DNA of 8,319 nt from assembly GCA_947177005.1 (NCBI GenBank), contig CAMWSZ010000112.1, positions 1-8,319 on the forward strand, read 5' to 3'. Of the stretch, positions 1-6,738 are shown one piece after another. The position numbers were made by a program, and so were the translations under genes. The notes under the pieces are model-generated. The model was not told the origin of the DNA. It ran no database searches and saw nothing but the letters and a program-made list of their open reading frames with translations. Origin of the DNA: an uncultured Clostridia bacterium. GTDB taxonomy: Bacteria; Bacillota; Clostridia; Oscillospirales; Oscillospiraceae. Every line of letters starts with the position of its first letter. The stretch's first letter is position 1.

Positions 1-2
1 AC

Positions 3-803
3 GCAAGGGAGCTTCAGGAGGACCTGTACTATTTGGCGTTGAAAAACGCCTTGGATCAGGAGTGTTTTTCCCGGCGGTGGAGTACGGTGCCCCTGTTTCG
101 GGACGAGAACCGCCGCTTCACCCTGCGCAACGCGCTTCCTCTGGACGGCCTGTTCGCTATCGGACGTTTTTCCAGGGAGGAGATCAGAAGCTTCCGGAAG
201 TATACGGATAAGATCGTTTTTTTGGATTCCGACCCGGACCCCATGCAGTATTACAGCATCCTGCCGAACTACCACCTTGCGGTCCGGCTGGCCCTGAACC
301 ACTTTGAGGAGAACGGCTTTCAAAAGGTGGCCTATGTGGGCAGCGTCAACACCTTTGGCGACCAGAAGGAGCTGACTATGGACCCGCGGTTTTACTACTA
401 CCGGACCGGCCTGATGAACCGGGAACGTTTTGACTTGGGGCTGGTGCTGGACTGTCCGATGACGGCCAGGGGCGGTTATCAGGCCATGACAGAGTTTCTG
501 GACCGGAACGGGCGTCCCCCGGAGGCCATGTTTATCTCCAGCGATTCCATTGCGCCGGGGCTGATGATGGCGCTGCGGGAGCACCGTCTCGGCGTGCCGG
601 AGGATACCAGCGTCATTACCTTCAATAACACGGTGCTGTCCCAGTTTTCTGATCCGCCGCTGACTTCTATCGAGCTGCATATGCAGGAAAACGTCCGGTC
701 CGCTGCCGTTTGTATGGAACTTCTCTGGCAGGGCGATGTATGCGGAAAACGGATCGTGGTTCCCTGTAGTCTGGTCAGCCGGGACAGTGTACAGGGTATG
801 TGA
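3..803 (+). CDS. LacI/GalR-family transcriptional regulator, 5'-truncated by window edge
   Basis: The reading frame is open to the left edge of the window, so the gene starts upstream. The TTG at 33 is an internal Leu codon in a YYLALKNALDQEC segment typical of the start of the LacI effector domain, not a real start. What is visible (about 266 residues) is the periplasmic-binding-protein-like sugar-sensing and dimerisation domain. It contains LDGLFAIGRF, then IVFLDSDPDP, then a VRLALNHFEENGFQKVAYVG segment. Near the end come PEAMFISSDSIAPGLMMAL and the LacI-type stretch LGVPEDTSVITFNNTVLSQF followed by PPLTSIELHMQENV. The N-terminal helix-turn-helix (about 60 residues in this family) is missing only because of the window edge. 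The protein resembles EbgR/GalR-like regulators of sugar-use genes, but effector and target cannot be read from this fragment. It ends with TGA at 801-803. No clear terminator follows, and the next gene has its own promoter. Confidence 0.9.
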   Translation, partial: ARELQEDLYYLALKNALDQECFSRRWSTVPLFRDENRRFTLRNALPLDGLFAIGRFSREEIRSFRKYTDKIVFLDSDPDPMQYYSILPNYHLAVRLALNHFEENGFQKVAYVGSVNTFGDQKELTMDPRFYYYRTGLMNRERFDLGLVLDCPMTARGGYQAMTEFLDRNGRPPEAMFISSDSIAPGLMMALREHRLGVPEDTSVITFNNTVLSQFSDPPLTSIELHMQENVRSAAVCMELLWQGDVCGKRIVVPCSLVSRDSVQGM

Positions 804-852
804 TTTGACAACTGTGACAGAAAGATTGCTGGTTATGCACAGAAGTTCCCTC

Positions 853-881
853 TTGTATTTTTCTGACAACTATAGTAAAAT
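853..881 (+). promoter_or_regulatory. Predicted SigA-type promoter of the aminotransferase gene
   Basis: A -35 like TTGTAT (853-858) is separated by 17 bp from a -10 like TAAAAT (876-881), giving a predicted start near 888. An overlapping TATAGT at 871-876 is an alternative -10 but has no good -35 at the right distance. A consensus TTGACA at 805-810 lies further up but lacks a -10 at 16-18 bp. The site sits in the only gap (804-925) between the LacI-type gene and the aminotransferase. Confidence 0.55.
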
Positions 882-910
882 GTCCGTTGAATGTCCCGGC
901 AGGGACCAGG

Positions 911-917
911 AAAGGAG
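911..917 (+). promoter_or_regulatory. Ribosome binding site that fixes the aminotransferase start
   Basis: AAAGGAG lies 8 nt before the ATG at 926. The in-frame ATG at 887 lies at or next to the predicted transcription start and has no ribosome binding site, so the start at 926 is preferred. Confidence 0.8.
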
Positions 918-925
918 CTTCAACG

Positions 926-2200
926 ATGGAATATCAAAGCATGAACAGAGAACAGCTGAGCGCTGAATTCGACGCTGTATCGAAAAAATTCGCAGAGCTG
1001 AAAAACAAGAACCTGAAACTGGATATGTCCCGCGGAAAACCCGGGAAGGAACAGCTTGATCTGGTCAGCGATATGCTGACAGTGCTGTCCAAACCGGAGG
1101 ACTGCGTGGAGGGCGGCCTGGACGTGCGCAACTACGGCGAGCTGACCGGCCTGCCGTGCGCAAAAAAACTGTTTGCGGAGATTCTGGGCTGTAAGCCCGA
1201 GGAGTGCTTCATCGGCGGCAACGCCAGCCTGAACCTGATGTATGACACCATCGCAAAGGCGTATACGCACGGCCTGCTCCACAGTGAAAAGCCTTGGGCG
1301 AAACTGGATACCGTTAAATTTCTTTGCCCGTCTCCGGGCTATGACCGCCATTTCAAGGTCACACAGTCCTTTGGAATGGAGCTGATTACCATTCCCATGA
1401 CCGCGGACGGTCCTGATATGGATGCTGTAGAGGAGGCGGTAAAGGACCCGGCGGTGAAGGGAATGTGGTGCGTGCCCAAGTACTCCAACCCCGACGGCAT
1501 CATCTACAGCGCCGGGACCATCAGCCGCATTGCGCATCTGCGTCCCGCCGCGCCGGATTTTGTGGTCATGTGGGACAACGCCTACTGCATCCACGAGTTT
1601 GAGGGCGAGTATGTTCCGTTCCCGGATATGCTGTCCCTCTGCCGGGAGGCGGGAAATCCGGATATGGTCTTTGAATTCGCGTCTACATCAAAGGTGACGT
1701 TCCCGGGGGCCGGCATTTCCGTCATGGCCGCAAGCGTGGACAACCTGAAATATATGACGGATCTCATCAGCATCCAGACCATCAGCGCGGATAAAATCAA
1801 TCAGCTCCGGCACGTCCGCTATCTGAAGGACAAAGCCCACACGCTGGAGCTGATGAAGCGTCACGCCGCCGTGCTGGGACCCAAATTCCGCGCCGTGCTG
1901 GATGCGCTGGACCGTGAGATTGCGCCGCTGGGAATCGCGTCCTGGAAGCGTCCGAAGGGCGGCTATTTCATCAGTCTGGACACCTCCGACGGTCTGGCGA
2001 AACGGACTCTTGCACTGTGCCGGGAGGCCGGTGTGGTGATGACCGGCGCGGGCGCGACGTATCCGTATGGCGTAGACCCGCGTGACAGAAATATCCGGAT
2101 CGCCCCCAGTCTGCCGCCGGTTGCGGAGCTGGAGGAGGCTATTGAGGTATTTTGTGTCTGCCTGCGTCTGGCCGCACTGGAGCAGCTGCTGAACAGGTAA
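926..2200 (+). CDS. PLP-dependent aminotransferase, aspartate aminotransferase class Ic type
   Basis: This 424-residue protein belongs to the fold-type I aminotransferases, in the group exemplified by the Corynebacterium aspartate aminotransferase (class Ic). The N-terminal signature LDMSRGKPGKEQLDL (residues 32-46) is characteristic of that group. Visible active-site elements are N188 in YSNPDG, D217 in MWDNAYCIHEF (pairs with the pyridine nitrogen of PLP), Y220, K256 in FASTSKVTFPGAG (Schiff-base lysine) and R391 in DRNIRIAPS (binds the substrate alpha-carboxylate). The expected reaction is L-aspartate + 2-oxoglutarate to oxaloacetate + L-glutamate in the cytoplasm, although substrate choice in this group is not certain from sequence. 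Its length matches the family and nothing appears missing. It has its own promoter and ribosome binding site and is closed by an intrinsic terminator, so it is probably monocistronic and functionally unrelated to the operon that follows. Roles of catalytic residues come from family knowledge; their presence is seen directly. Confidence 0.93.
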   Translation: MEYQSMNREQLSAEFDAVSKKFAELKNKNLKLDMSRGKPGKEQLDLVSDMLTVLSKPEDCVEGGLDVRNYGELTGLPCAKKLFAEILGCKPEECFIGGNASLNLMYDTIAKAYTHGLLHSEKPWAKLDTVKFLCPSPGYDRHFKVTQSFGMELITIPMTADGPDMDAVEEAVKDPAVKGMWCVPKYSNPDGIIYSAGTISRIAHLRPAAPDFVVMWDNAYCIHEFEGEYVPFPDMLSLCREAGNPDMVFEFASTSKVTFPGAGISVMAASVDNLKYMTDLISIQTISADKINQLRHVRYLKDKAHTLELMKRHAAVLGPKFRAVLDALDREIAPLGIASWKRPKGGYFISLDTSDGLAKRTLALCREAGVVMTGAGATYPYGVDPRDRNIRIAPSLPPVAELEEAIEVFCVCLRLAALEQLLNR

Positions 2201-2249
2201 TATGCTCCCGATCCCGCATTTCTGCCCAGTAACGAATGAAATGAACGGA

Positions 2250-2278
2250 TTGAAAAACAGTATCATATAGCATATAAT
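2250..2278 (+). promoter_or_regulatory. Near-consensus promoter pointing into the terminator
   Basis: TTGAAA (2250-2255), a 17-bp spacer and a perfect TATAAT (2273-2278) form one of the best promoter matches in the window. The predicted start, about 2285, falls on the first bases of the terminator hairpin. It may be a chance match in an AT-rich 3' region, or it may start a transcript with a hairpin at its very 5' end that reads into the repressor operon. Confidence 0.4.
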
Positions 2279-2283
2279 TCCGT

Positions 2284-2315
2284 CTGCCGGACCTGTTTTG
2301 GGTCCGGCGGTTTTT
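2284..2315 (+). terminator. Intrinsic terminator after the aminotransferase gene
   Basis: A GCCGGACC/GGTCCGGC stem (2286-2293 with 2301-2308) is perfect over 8 bp. A G-T wobble and a further C-G pair extend it to 10 bp. The loop is 7 nt (2294-2300) and a run of five T follows at 2311-2315. It separates the aminotransferase from the BlaI-type operon. Confidence 0.9.
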
Positions 2316-2341
2316 GTTACCAAACTGTAATTTTTACCTGG

Positions 2342-2370
2342 TTGACAGTGTAGACCAATTATGCTATACT
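2342..2370 (+). promoter_or_regulatory. Promoter of the BlaI-M56-M56 operon
   Basis: A consensus TTGACA (2342-2347), a 17-bp spacer and TATACT (2365-2370) are preceded by the TG of an extended -10 (2362-2363). Initiation is expected near 2377, giving a leader of about 29 nt. Being this strong, it is the kind of promoter that needs a repressor, and operator half-sites overlap it. Confidence 0.85.
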
Positions 2371-2390
2371 TGGTCTACAACGTAAACCAA
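2349..2390. promoter_or_regulatory. Predicted BlaI-family operator with three half-sites
   Basis: GTAGACCAA (2350-2358) has a perfect inverted partner TTGGTCTAC (2370-2378); the pairing extends to 10 bp at 2349-2358 and 2370-2379. A third copy, GTAAACCAA (2382-2390), differs at one base. The second and third copies form a tight palindrome centred on 2380 with a TAC-AAC-GTA core, similar in layout to the TACAnnTGTA core of BlaI/MecI operators. The sites cover the spacer, the -10, the start point and the base just before the ribosome binding site. Binding by the product of the next gene is inferred from position and family, not shown. Confidence 0.75.
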
Positions 2391-2396
2391 AGGAGG
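2391..2396 (+). promoter_or_regulatory. Ribosome binding site that fixes the repressor start
   Basis: A perfect AGGAGG lies 9 nt before the ATG at 2406. An in-frame ATG at 2361 lies inside the promoter and upstream of the predicted transcript start, so it cannot be the start. Confidence 0.85.
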
Positions 2397-2405
2397 ATGT
2401 ACACT

Positions 2406-2789
2406 ATGGAACCTATCCGTTTGAAAAGCAGCGAGTGGAACGTACTGAGCTGCCTGTGGGAAGAGAGTCCGCAGACGGTGATGCAGCTGGTGGCCCGGCT
2501 GGGGCAGACGGTTGGCTGGGCCAAGAGCACCACCATTACCACGCTGCGCCGTATGGAGGAAAAAGGGCTTGTCAACTGCGAGATTGTCGGAAAAGGGAAA
2601 TCCTATACGCCGGCTGTAGAGCAGGAGAACGCGGAAATTTCCGAGACCCGCAGTTTTCTGAACCGGGTATATCAGGGCAGCGTTGGGATGATGATGAGCG
2701 CAATGGCGAAACGGCAGGAGCTGACGAAAGAGGATATCAGCGAGCTGCGCAGGATTCTGGAGGAGGCGGAAGGGGGGAGCGAAAAATGA
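2406..2789 (+). CDS. BlaI/MecI/CopY-family transcriptional repressor
   Basis: This 127-residue protein has the usual size of the family (about 120-130). Residues 1-70 form a winged helix: LKSSEWNVLSCLWEESP begins it, followed by VMQLVARL, the recognition segment WAKSTTITTLRRMEEKGLV and the wing around CEIVGKGKSYTPAV. Residues 80-120 form the dimerisation and cleavage region, with FLNRVYQGS (84-92) closely matching the FLNKLYGG of MecI, then LTKEDISELRRILEEAE. Family members bind palindromic operators as dimers and are inactivated by proteolysis after an M56 protease senses an external signal. The gene is first in its operon, lies directly behind its presumed operator, and its TGA overlaps the ATG of the M56 gene (ATGA at 2786-2789). 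By hand alignment with MecI, the Asn-Phe cleavage pair corresponds to A99-M100, so the cut site may differ. Its targets may extend beyond this operon. Classical resistance to beta-lactams should not be assumed. Confidence 0.95.
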   Translation: MEPIRLKSSEWNVLSCLWEESPQTVMQLVARLGQTVGWAKSTTITTLRRMEEKGLVNCEIVGKGKSYTPAVEQENAEISETRSFLNRVYQGSVGMMMSAMAKRQELTKEDISELRRILEEAEGGSEK

Positions 2790-3727
2790 ATCTGGAATGG
2801 ATTGTGTCCTCCTGCATACTGATTCTTGTCGTACTGGCAGTACGCGCCGCGCTGGGGAACAGGATCAGCGCCGGACTGCGGTACGCACTGTGGGGGATCG
2901 TGCTGGTGCGGCTGCTGCTGCCGGTGCAGCTGTTCACATCGCCGGTGGTGGGAATGAATGTATCTGTCAGTTCAACAGTATTGGAAAAATTGCAGGCGCC
3001 TTCTATCTATGTACTGCCGGTGCAGGCTGTACCGGCTGAGGACTCACCCGTGATATTTCAGGAGGACGGAACGGTCCTGGACCCAAATTCTTTTGGGTAT
3101 CCACGCCTGGAAAACAATGGTGAAAGGGTCCTTCGGTATGCGGAAAAACTCAGTCCGGCAGAAGTGCTGCGGCTGTTGTGGATAACGGGCTGTGCGGCAG
3201 TACTGCTTGCCGTATTGTTCAGCAACATGCAGTTTTCGGCAAGACTGCGCCGGGTACGGAAACCGTTGGACGGGACCGGCTGCAAGATCCCGGTATTTAT
3301 TACGGACGGTCTGCCGTCACCGTGTCTGTTCGGCGTTTTCAAGCCTGCGGTCTATGTGACACCGGATACCGCAGATGATCCGGCAATGCTGCGGCATGTG
3401 CTGGCCCACGAGATGACCCATTATAAACACCTTGACCATATCTGGAGCGTTCTGCGGAGCGCGGCGCTGGCGGTCCACTGGTGGAACCCGCTGGTATGGC
3501 TGGCAGTGGTGTTCAGCCGCCGGGACGGTGAGCTGGCCTGTGACGCGGGCGCGCTGAAGCTGCTGGGGCAGGAGGAGCGCGTCCCCTACGGAAAAACCCT
3601 GCTGGCGCTGGTGACGGCAAAGCCAAGTCCGAAGGATCTGCTGAGCTGTGCCACAACCATGAGCGGCGAAAAACGCAGTCTGCGGGAGCGCATTCTCCGG
3701 ATTTCCCGTGAACCAAAACAGCTTGCC
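2786..3727 (+). repeat. Paralogous duplication, copy 1: M56 head (residues 1-314)
   Basis: This stretch is homologous to 5791-6738 at both protein and DNA level. By hand count, residues 174-314 match copy 2 at 129 of 141 positions, while the first half, mainly the loop between helices 2 and 3, is clearly more diverged. A 40-nt run is identical (3374-3413 with 6385-6424). It marks a tandem gene duplication in which the 3' portions were later exchanged or independently acquired. Confidence 0.9.
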
Positions 3728-5794
3728 AGCGCGGTCATAGCAGTTGCAGTTATCATTTCTCTCACGGCAGTCTGCACGTTTGGACATGCCGCAGACGCGC
3801 CTGCCGCGTACAGCGTTCAGCCTCTGGCGCTGTCCCACCAGCCGGACCTGAACCGGGACGGCGTGGGGGAGACGTTACAGGTCCTGAAAAAAGAAGGGGA
3901 TACGCCGGAATGGCGGTTAGAGGTAAATCAGGGGGAAGACCCTGTGTTCGGTATCTGGTCAGTCACGCTTGATGAAACCCACGGAAACTGCGGCACTTAT
4001 TTTCTGTATCAGGAGGACGGCGAGGATTTTCTGCTGTCCTACATGCCGAAGATGCAGCAGGGACAATGCACCTATTCCTATGAGCTTTTCCATTTTGAGG
4101 ACCGGGACGAGGACTCGGACCGTCCGGACAACCGCTATATCGACCGTGAAAACCACGTGGATTTTGACATCAATTTTGATTCACCGGAGCATAAATTTGA
4201 CCCGGCGGAAATCGCCGCTTTTATGGAGGAAGTCAACGGATATATCGGGAAAAGCAAGCTGCTTGTGAATACCAATCACTGGATGCTGAATCTGGAGGAG
4301 GATTCTGAGGGCAGGCTGTACGACAATATATTATCCGCCCTGCATCATCCTGGCCGGTCAGAGTATGACAGGGAAACGCTTCTTGAGGCGCTGGAACTCT
4401 ATGCCGCCTATTCGGAGGACCACCCGGACGATACCAATTCCGCATTAGGAGATTTTCTGGCGGGTTTGGAAGCGAAAGACATCGGGGACATCAGCGGTCA
4501 GACAGAGGTAACGGCGTCAGAGCTTGCGGACCTTCTGCGGGAAACCGCGTCCAGCCGCAGAAGCCGTTTTTATGAATATTCCAGCTATGAGGAACGCGAG
4601 AGCTGGCTGTGGTCGGAGGCGTGCTGGACCGTGCCGCTTGCGGACGGAAACACACTGTATCTGGATGCCAGCGGCAAGAATTATGACAGTGTTGGCCTTG
4701 TTCTGGAAACGGCGGAGGGCGCATCCGCAGCGTTTTACGAATCCGGAAAGCTGCACCTTCTGATCTGCGAAGTTGGGGAACCGTATCCCGCGCAGGTCCT
4801 TCCCTATACGCCGGACTTGGACCACGACGGGAAACCGGATCAGCTGGCAGTCCTGTCCATAGCGGACGGCACGGGCTGGGTCTTACAGTGCCGCAGTAAT
4901 GACCGAATAGTATGGTATGAGGAAGCGTACACTTTCCATCCGGGTTGGAACGCGCTGTTTCTGTGCCGCAAAGACGGCGAAGATTATTTGCTGCGGTATC
5001 ATCCGTATATGAGCACCGGCGCAGCCAGATACCGGTATGAGCTGTTTTATCTGCAAGAGGGAACCGAACAGACCGTACAGGAAAACGAAGTATGCTTTGA
5101 CCTCATGTTCTCGGAGGAGTTTGCGGAGGGGCATGAGTTCGACCCAAAAGCCATTGCCGCATTTTTGGAGGAGGTCAACGCGCTGCTGGCGGACAGCGTT
5201 CAGCTGCTGAACACAGACAGCGAACTGTTGGAGACCTTTCAGCGGGAAGGGCGGCTGTATGACAGCTTTGGCCTGCTGCTGGAGGACGAGCGCGACCCGA
5301 ATCTGTCAACATTAGAAAACCTGCTGGTCTACCGCAATCAGTCGATTGCACAGGCATCCATACCGAATCTGTTGGGCTGTATGGCGGAGATTTCGGCGGA
5401 TGATCTCCAGAATTTACCGGACGGGGAACACCGTTCGGAGATCGCCGCGGCGATGCACCGTATTTCAGGAAAGCTTGTCGTGGACGGCAGGAAGTCGAAC
5501 GAGGAAATGATTTACGTGATCCCTATAAGTATCAGGCAGGAAAACCCAAATAATTCTGAGATGCATATTGATCTGGAAGCAACTGCAACAGAAAATCTGA
5601 TTCGTGTCAGATATCATGGCTGGAATACGGTACGTTTCTACTCGGAAAATCCGGATAATGACGGAACTTACCTGACCAATGCGCCATATGAGATCTCTTA
5701 TTACCTTGAGGACGCCGAACTGTACCAGACTGTCTGCGGCTGGGGGATTTCCGCCGGAGAAATGAGCGGTTACGGAGAAGGGAGTGTATCATGA
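2786..5794 (+). CDS. M56-family (BlaR1/MecR1-type) membrane metalloprotease with duplicated sensor ectodomain
   Basis: This is a 1002-residue signal-transducing membrane protease. Its start is the ATG overlapping the repressor stop, with GGGAG 6 nt before it. Membrane helices are seen near 6-22, 32-52, 131-148 and 313-333. Between the third and fourth lies the cytoplasmic gluzincin domain with zinc motif H208-E209-x-x-H212 in HVLAHEMTHYKHLDH and the third-ligand region SRRDGELACD (E249, D253). In this family the protease, once triggered, leads to cleavage of the BlaI-type repressor. The segment after the last helix (about 334-1002) should face outside. It has no penicillin-binding SxxK/SxN/KTG domain, which separates it from true BlaR1. 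It is instead a tandem duplication of a unit of about 323 residues, beginning at D354 (DLNRDGVGE) and D677 (DLDHDGKPD). Such loops suggest calcium or another cation, but the ligand is unknown. Its last codon overlaps the next gene (ATGA at 5791-5794). Family assignment of the N-terminal third is firm; the signal is not known. Confidence 0.9.
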   Translation: MNLEWIVSSCILILVVLAVRAALGNRISAGLRYALWGIVLVRLLLPVQLFTSPVVGMNVSVSSTVLEKLQAPSIYVLPVQAVPAEDSPVIFQEDGTVLDPNSFGYPRLENNGERVLRYAEKLSPAEVLRLLWITGCAAVLLAVLFSNMQFSARLRRVRKPLDGTGCKIPVFITDGLPSPCLFGVFKPAVYVTPDTADDPAMLRHVLAHEMTHYKHLDHIWSVLRSAALAVHWWNPLVWLAVVFSRRDGELACDAGALKLLGQEERVPYGKTLLALVTAKPSPKDLLSCATTMSGEKRSLRERILRISREPKQLASAVIAVAVIISLTAVCTFGHAADAPAAYSVQPLALSHQPDLNRDGVGETLQVLKKEGDTPEWRLEVNQGEDPVFGIWSVTLDETHGNCGTYFLYQEDGEDFLLSYMPKMQQGQCTYSYELFHFEDRDEDSDRPDNRYIDRENHVDFDINFDSPEHKFDPAEIAAFMEEVNGYIGKSKLLVNTNHWMLNLEEDSEGRLYDNILSALHHPGRSEYDRETLLEALELYAAYSEDHPDDTNSALGDFLAGLEAKDIGDISGQTEVTASELADLLRETASSRRSRFYEYSSYEERESWLWSEACWTVPLADGNTLYLDASGKNYDSVGLVLETAEGASAAFYESGKLHLLICEVGEPYPAQVLPYTPDLDHDGKPDQLAVLSIADGTGWVLQCRSNDRIVWYEEAYTFHPGWNALFLCRKDGEDYLLRYHPYMSTGAARYRYELFYLQEGTEQTVQENEVCFDLMFSEEFAEGHEFDPKAIAAFLEEVNALLADSVQLLNTDSELLETFQREGRLYDSFGLLLEDERDPNLSTLENLLVYRNQSIAQASIPNLLGCMAEISADDLQNLPDGEHRSEIAAAMHRISGKLVVDGRKSNEEMIYVIPISIRQENPNNSEMHIDLEATATENLIRVRYHGWNTVRFYSENPDNDGTYLTNAPYEISYYLEDAELYQTVCGWGISAGEMSGYGEGSVS
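3845..4813 (+). repeat. Ectodomain tandem repeat, unit 1 (protein residues 354-676)
   Basis: Unit 1 opens with DLNRDGVGE and continues with the landmarks YQEDGEDFLLSYMP, YSYELFHFE, FDPAEIAAFMEEVNGYI (471-487), KLLVNT and GRLYD (509-513). It then has an EVTASELADLL helix (574-584) and a beta-rich end with WTVPLADGNTLYL. Each has a counterpart in unit 2. At DNA level the two units are well diverged, so the duplication is old. Confidence 0.85.
4814..5791 (+). repeat. Ectodomain tandem repeat, unit 2 (protein residues 677-1002)
   Basis: Unit 2 opens with DLDHDGKPDQLAVL and repeats the landmarks in the same order: RKDGEDYLLRYHP, YRYELFYLQ, FDPKAIAAFLEEVNALL (785-801), QLLNT, GRLYD (823-826 plus the preceding Gly) and EISADDLQNL. 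It ends in a diverged beta-rich segment around VIPISIRQENP. The DxDxDG loop fits the cation-binding consensus better than unit 1 (DxNxDG). Its 3' end (5521-5640) is AT-richer, about 40% GC by hand count. Confidence 0.85.
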
Positions 5795-6738
5795 ATCTGC
5801 AATGGACCGTATCCTCCTGCATACTGATATTCGTGGTTCTGCTTCTGCGCGGGCTGCTGGGGAACAGGATCAGCACAGGACTGCGGTACGCCTTATGGGG
5901 AATTGTTCTTGTCAGACTGCTGGTTCCGGTGCAGCTGTTTACCATACCGGCGGGCAGAATAGATGTAATGGATGTATCCGTTCCTGTACCGGAGCAATGG
6001 CGGGAGGAGTCGATTTATGTGCTGCCGGTTCTGTCGATGCCTGCGGAGGCTGCGCCAGTGGAATTCCGGGAGGACGGAACAGTCCTGGCGGACGCTAATT
6101 TTTTCGGCTATCCGCGGTTGGAGGACAACGGCGCGACAGTGGTCCGGTATGCGCATAAGCTCAGTCCGGCGGAGGTATCGCGGACAGTGTGGGCTGCTGG
6201 CTGTATCATAATATCAGCTGTTATGCTGCTCAGCAACCTGCATTTTGCGGCGAAGCTGCGCCGGATACGCAGGCCGCTGAAGGGGAACGGCTGCAAAATT
6301 CCGGTATATCTGGCGGACGGTCTGCCGTCGCCGTGCCTGTTCGGCGTTTTCAAGCCCGCGGTCTATGTGACACCGGACACGGCGGATGATCCGGCAATGC
6401 TGCGGCATGTGCTGGCCCACGAGACGACCCACTACAGGCACCTTGACCATATTTGGAGCGTTCTGCGGAGCGCCGCGTTAGCGGTACACTGGTGGAATCC
6501 GCTGGTATGGCTGTCGGTAATCCTCAGCCGCCGGGACGGTGAGCTTGCCTGTGACGCGGGCGCACTGAAGCTGTTGGGAAGGGAGGAGCGCGTCCCCTAC
6601 GGCGAGACGCTACTCTCTCTGGTAACGGCAAAGCCCAGTCCCAGAGATCTGCTGAGCTGTGCGACCACGATGTCCGGTGAAACACGCAGCCTGCGGGAGC
6701 GTATCCGCCGGATTTCCTGTGAGCCGAAACAGCTTGCC
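5791..6738 (+). repeat. Paralogous duplication, copy 2: M56 head (residues 1-316)
   Basis: Copy 2 of the 2786-3727 duplication. The offset is about 3,011 nt in the catalytic half, with a 2-residue length difference arising in the loop between helices 2 and 3. Identity falls away sharply after the EPKQLA motif, just at helix 4, where the two proteins acquire unrelated tails. Confidence 0.9.

Noticed and set aside
805..810. Consensus TTGACA as -35 of the aminotransferase promoter
   Set aside because: There is no -10 match at 16-18 bp; the nearest (TTATGC/TATGCA) needs a spacer of 22 bp or more.
920..1594. Long open frame on the minus strand (224 codons) across the aminotransferase gene
   Set aside because: It lies wholly inside a well-supported PLP aminotransferase with intact active-site motifs, and its translation has no recognisable domain. 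It is a frame shadow of a GC-rich gene.
2316..2323. Possible fourth operator half-site (GTTACCAA) upstream of the -35
   Set aside because: It is one base short of the GTnnACCAA pattern and sits just behind the terminator T-run. Too weak to count with the other three.
2435..2785. Possible 117-residue N-terminal extension of the first M56 protein
   Set aside because: It would overlap nearly all of the repressor gene in another frame. The ATG at 2786 has a ribosome binding site, gives the same MNL[EQ]W start as the paralogue and forms the ATGA overlap.
2786..5794. Beta-lactam sensor (true BlaR1/MecR1)
   Set aside because: The outer tail has no penicillin-binding SxxK, SxN or KTG set and is built of repeated Asp-loop units, so only the protease head supports the family name.
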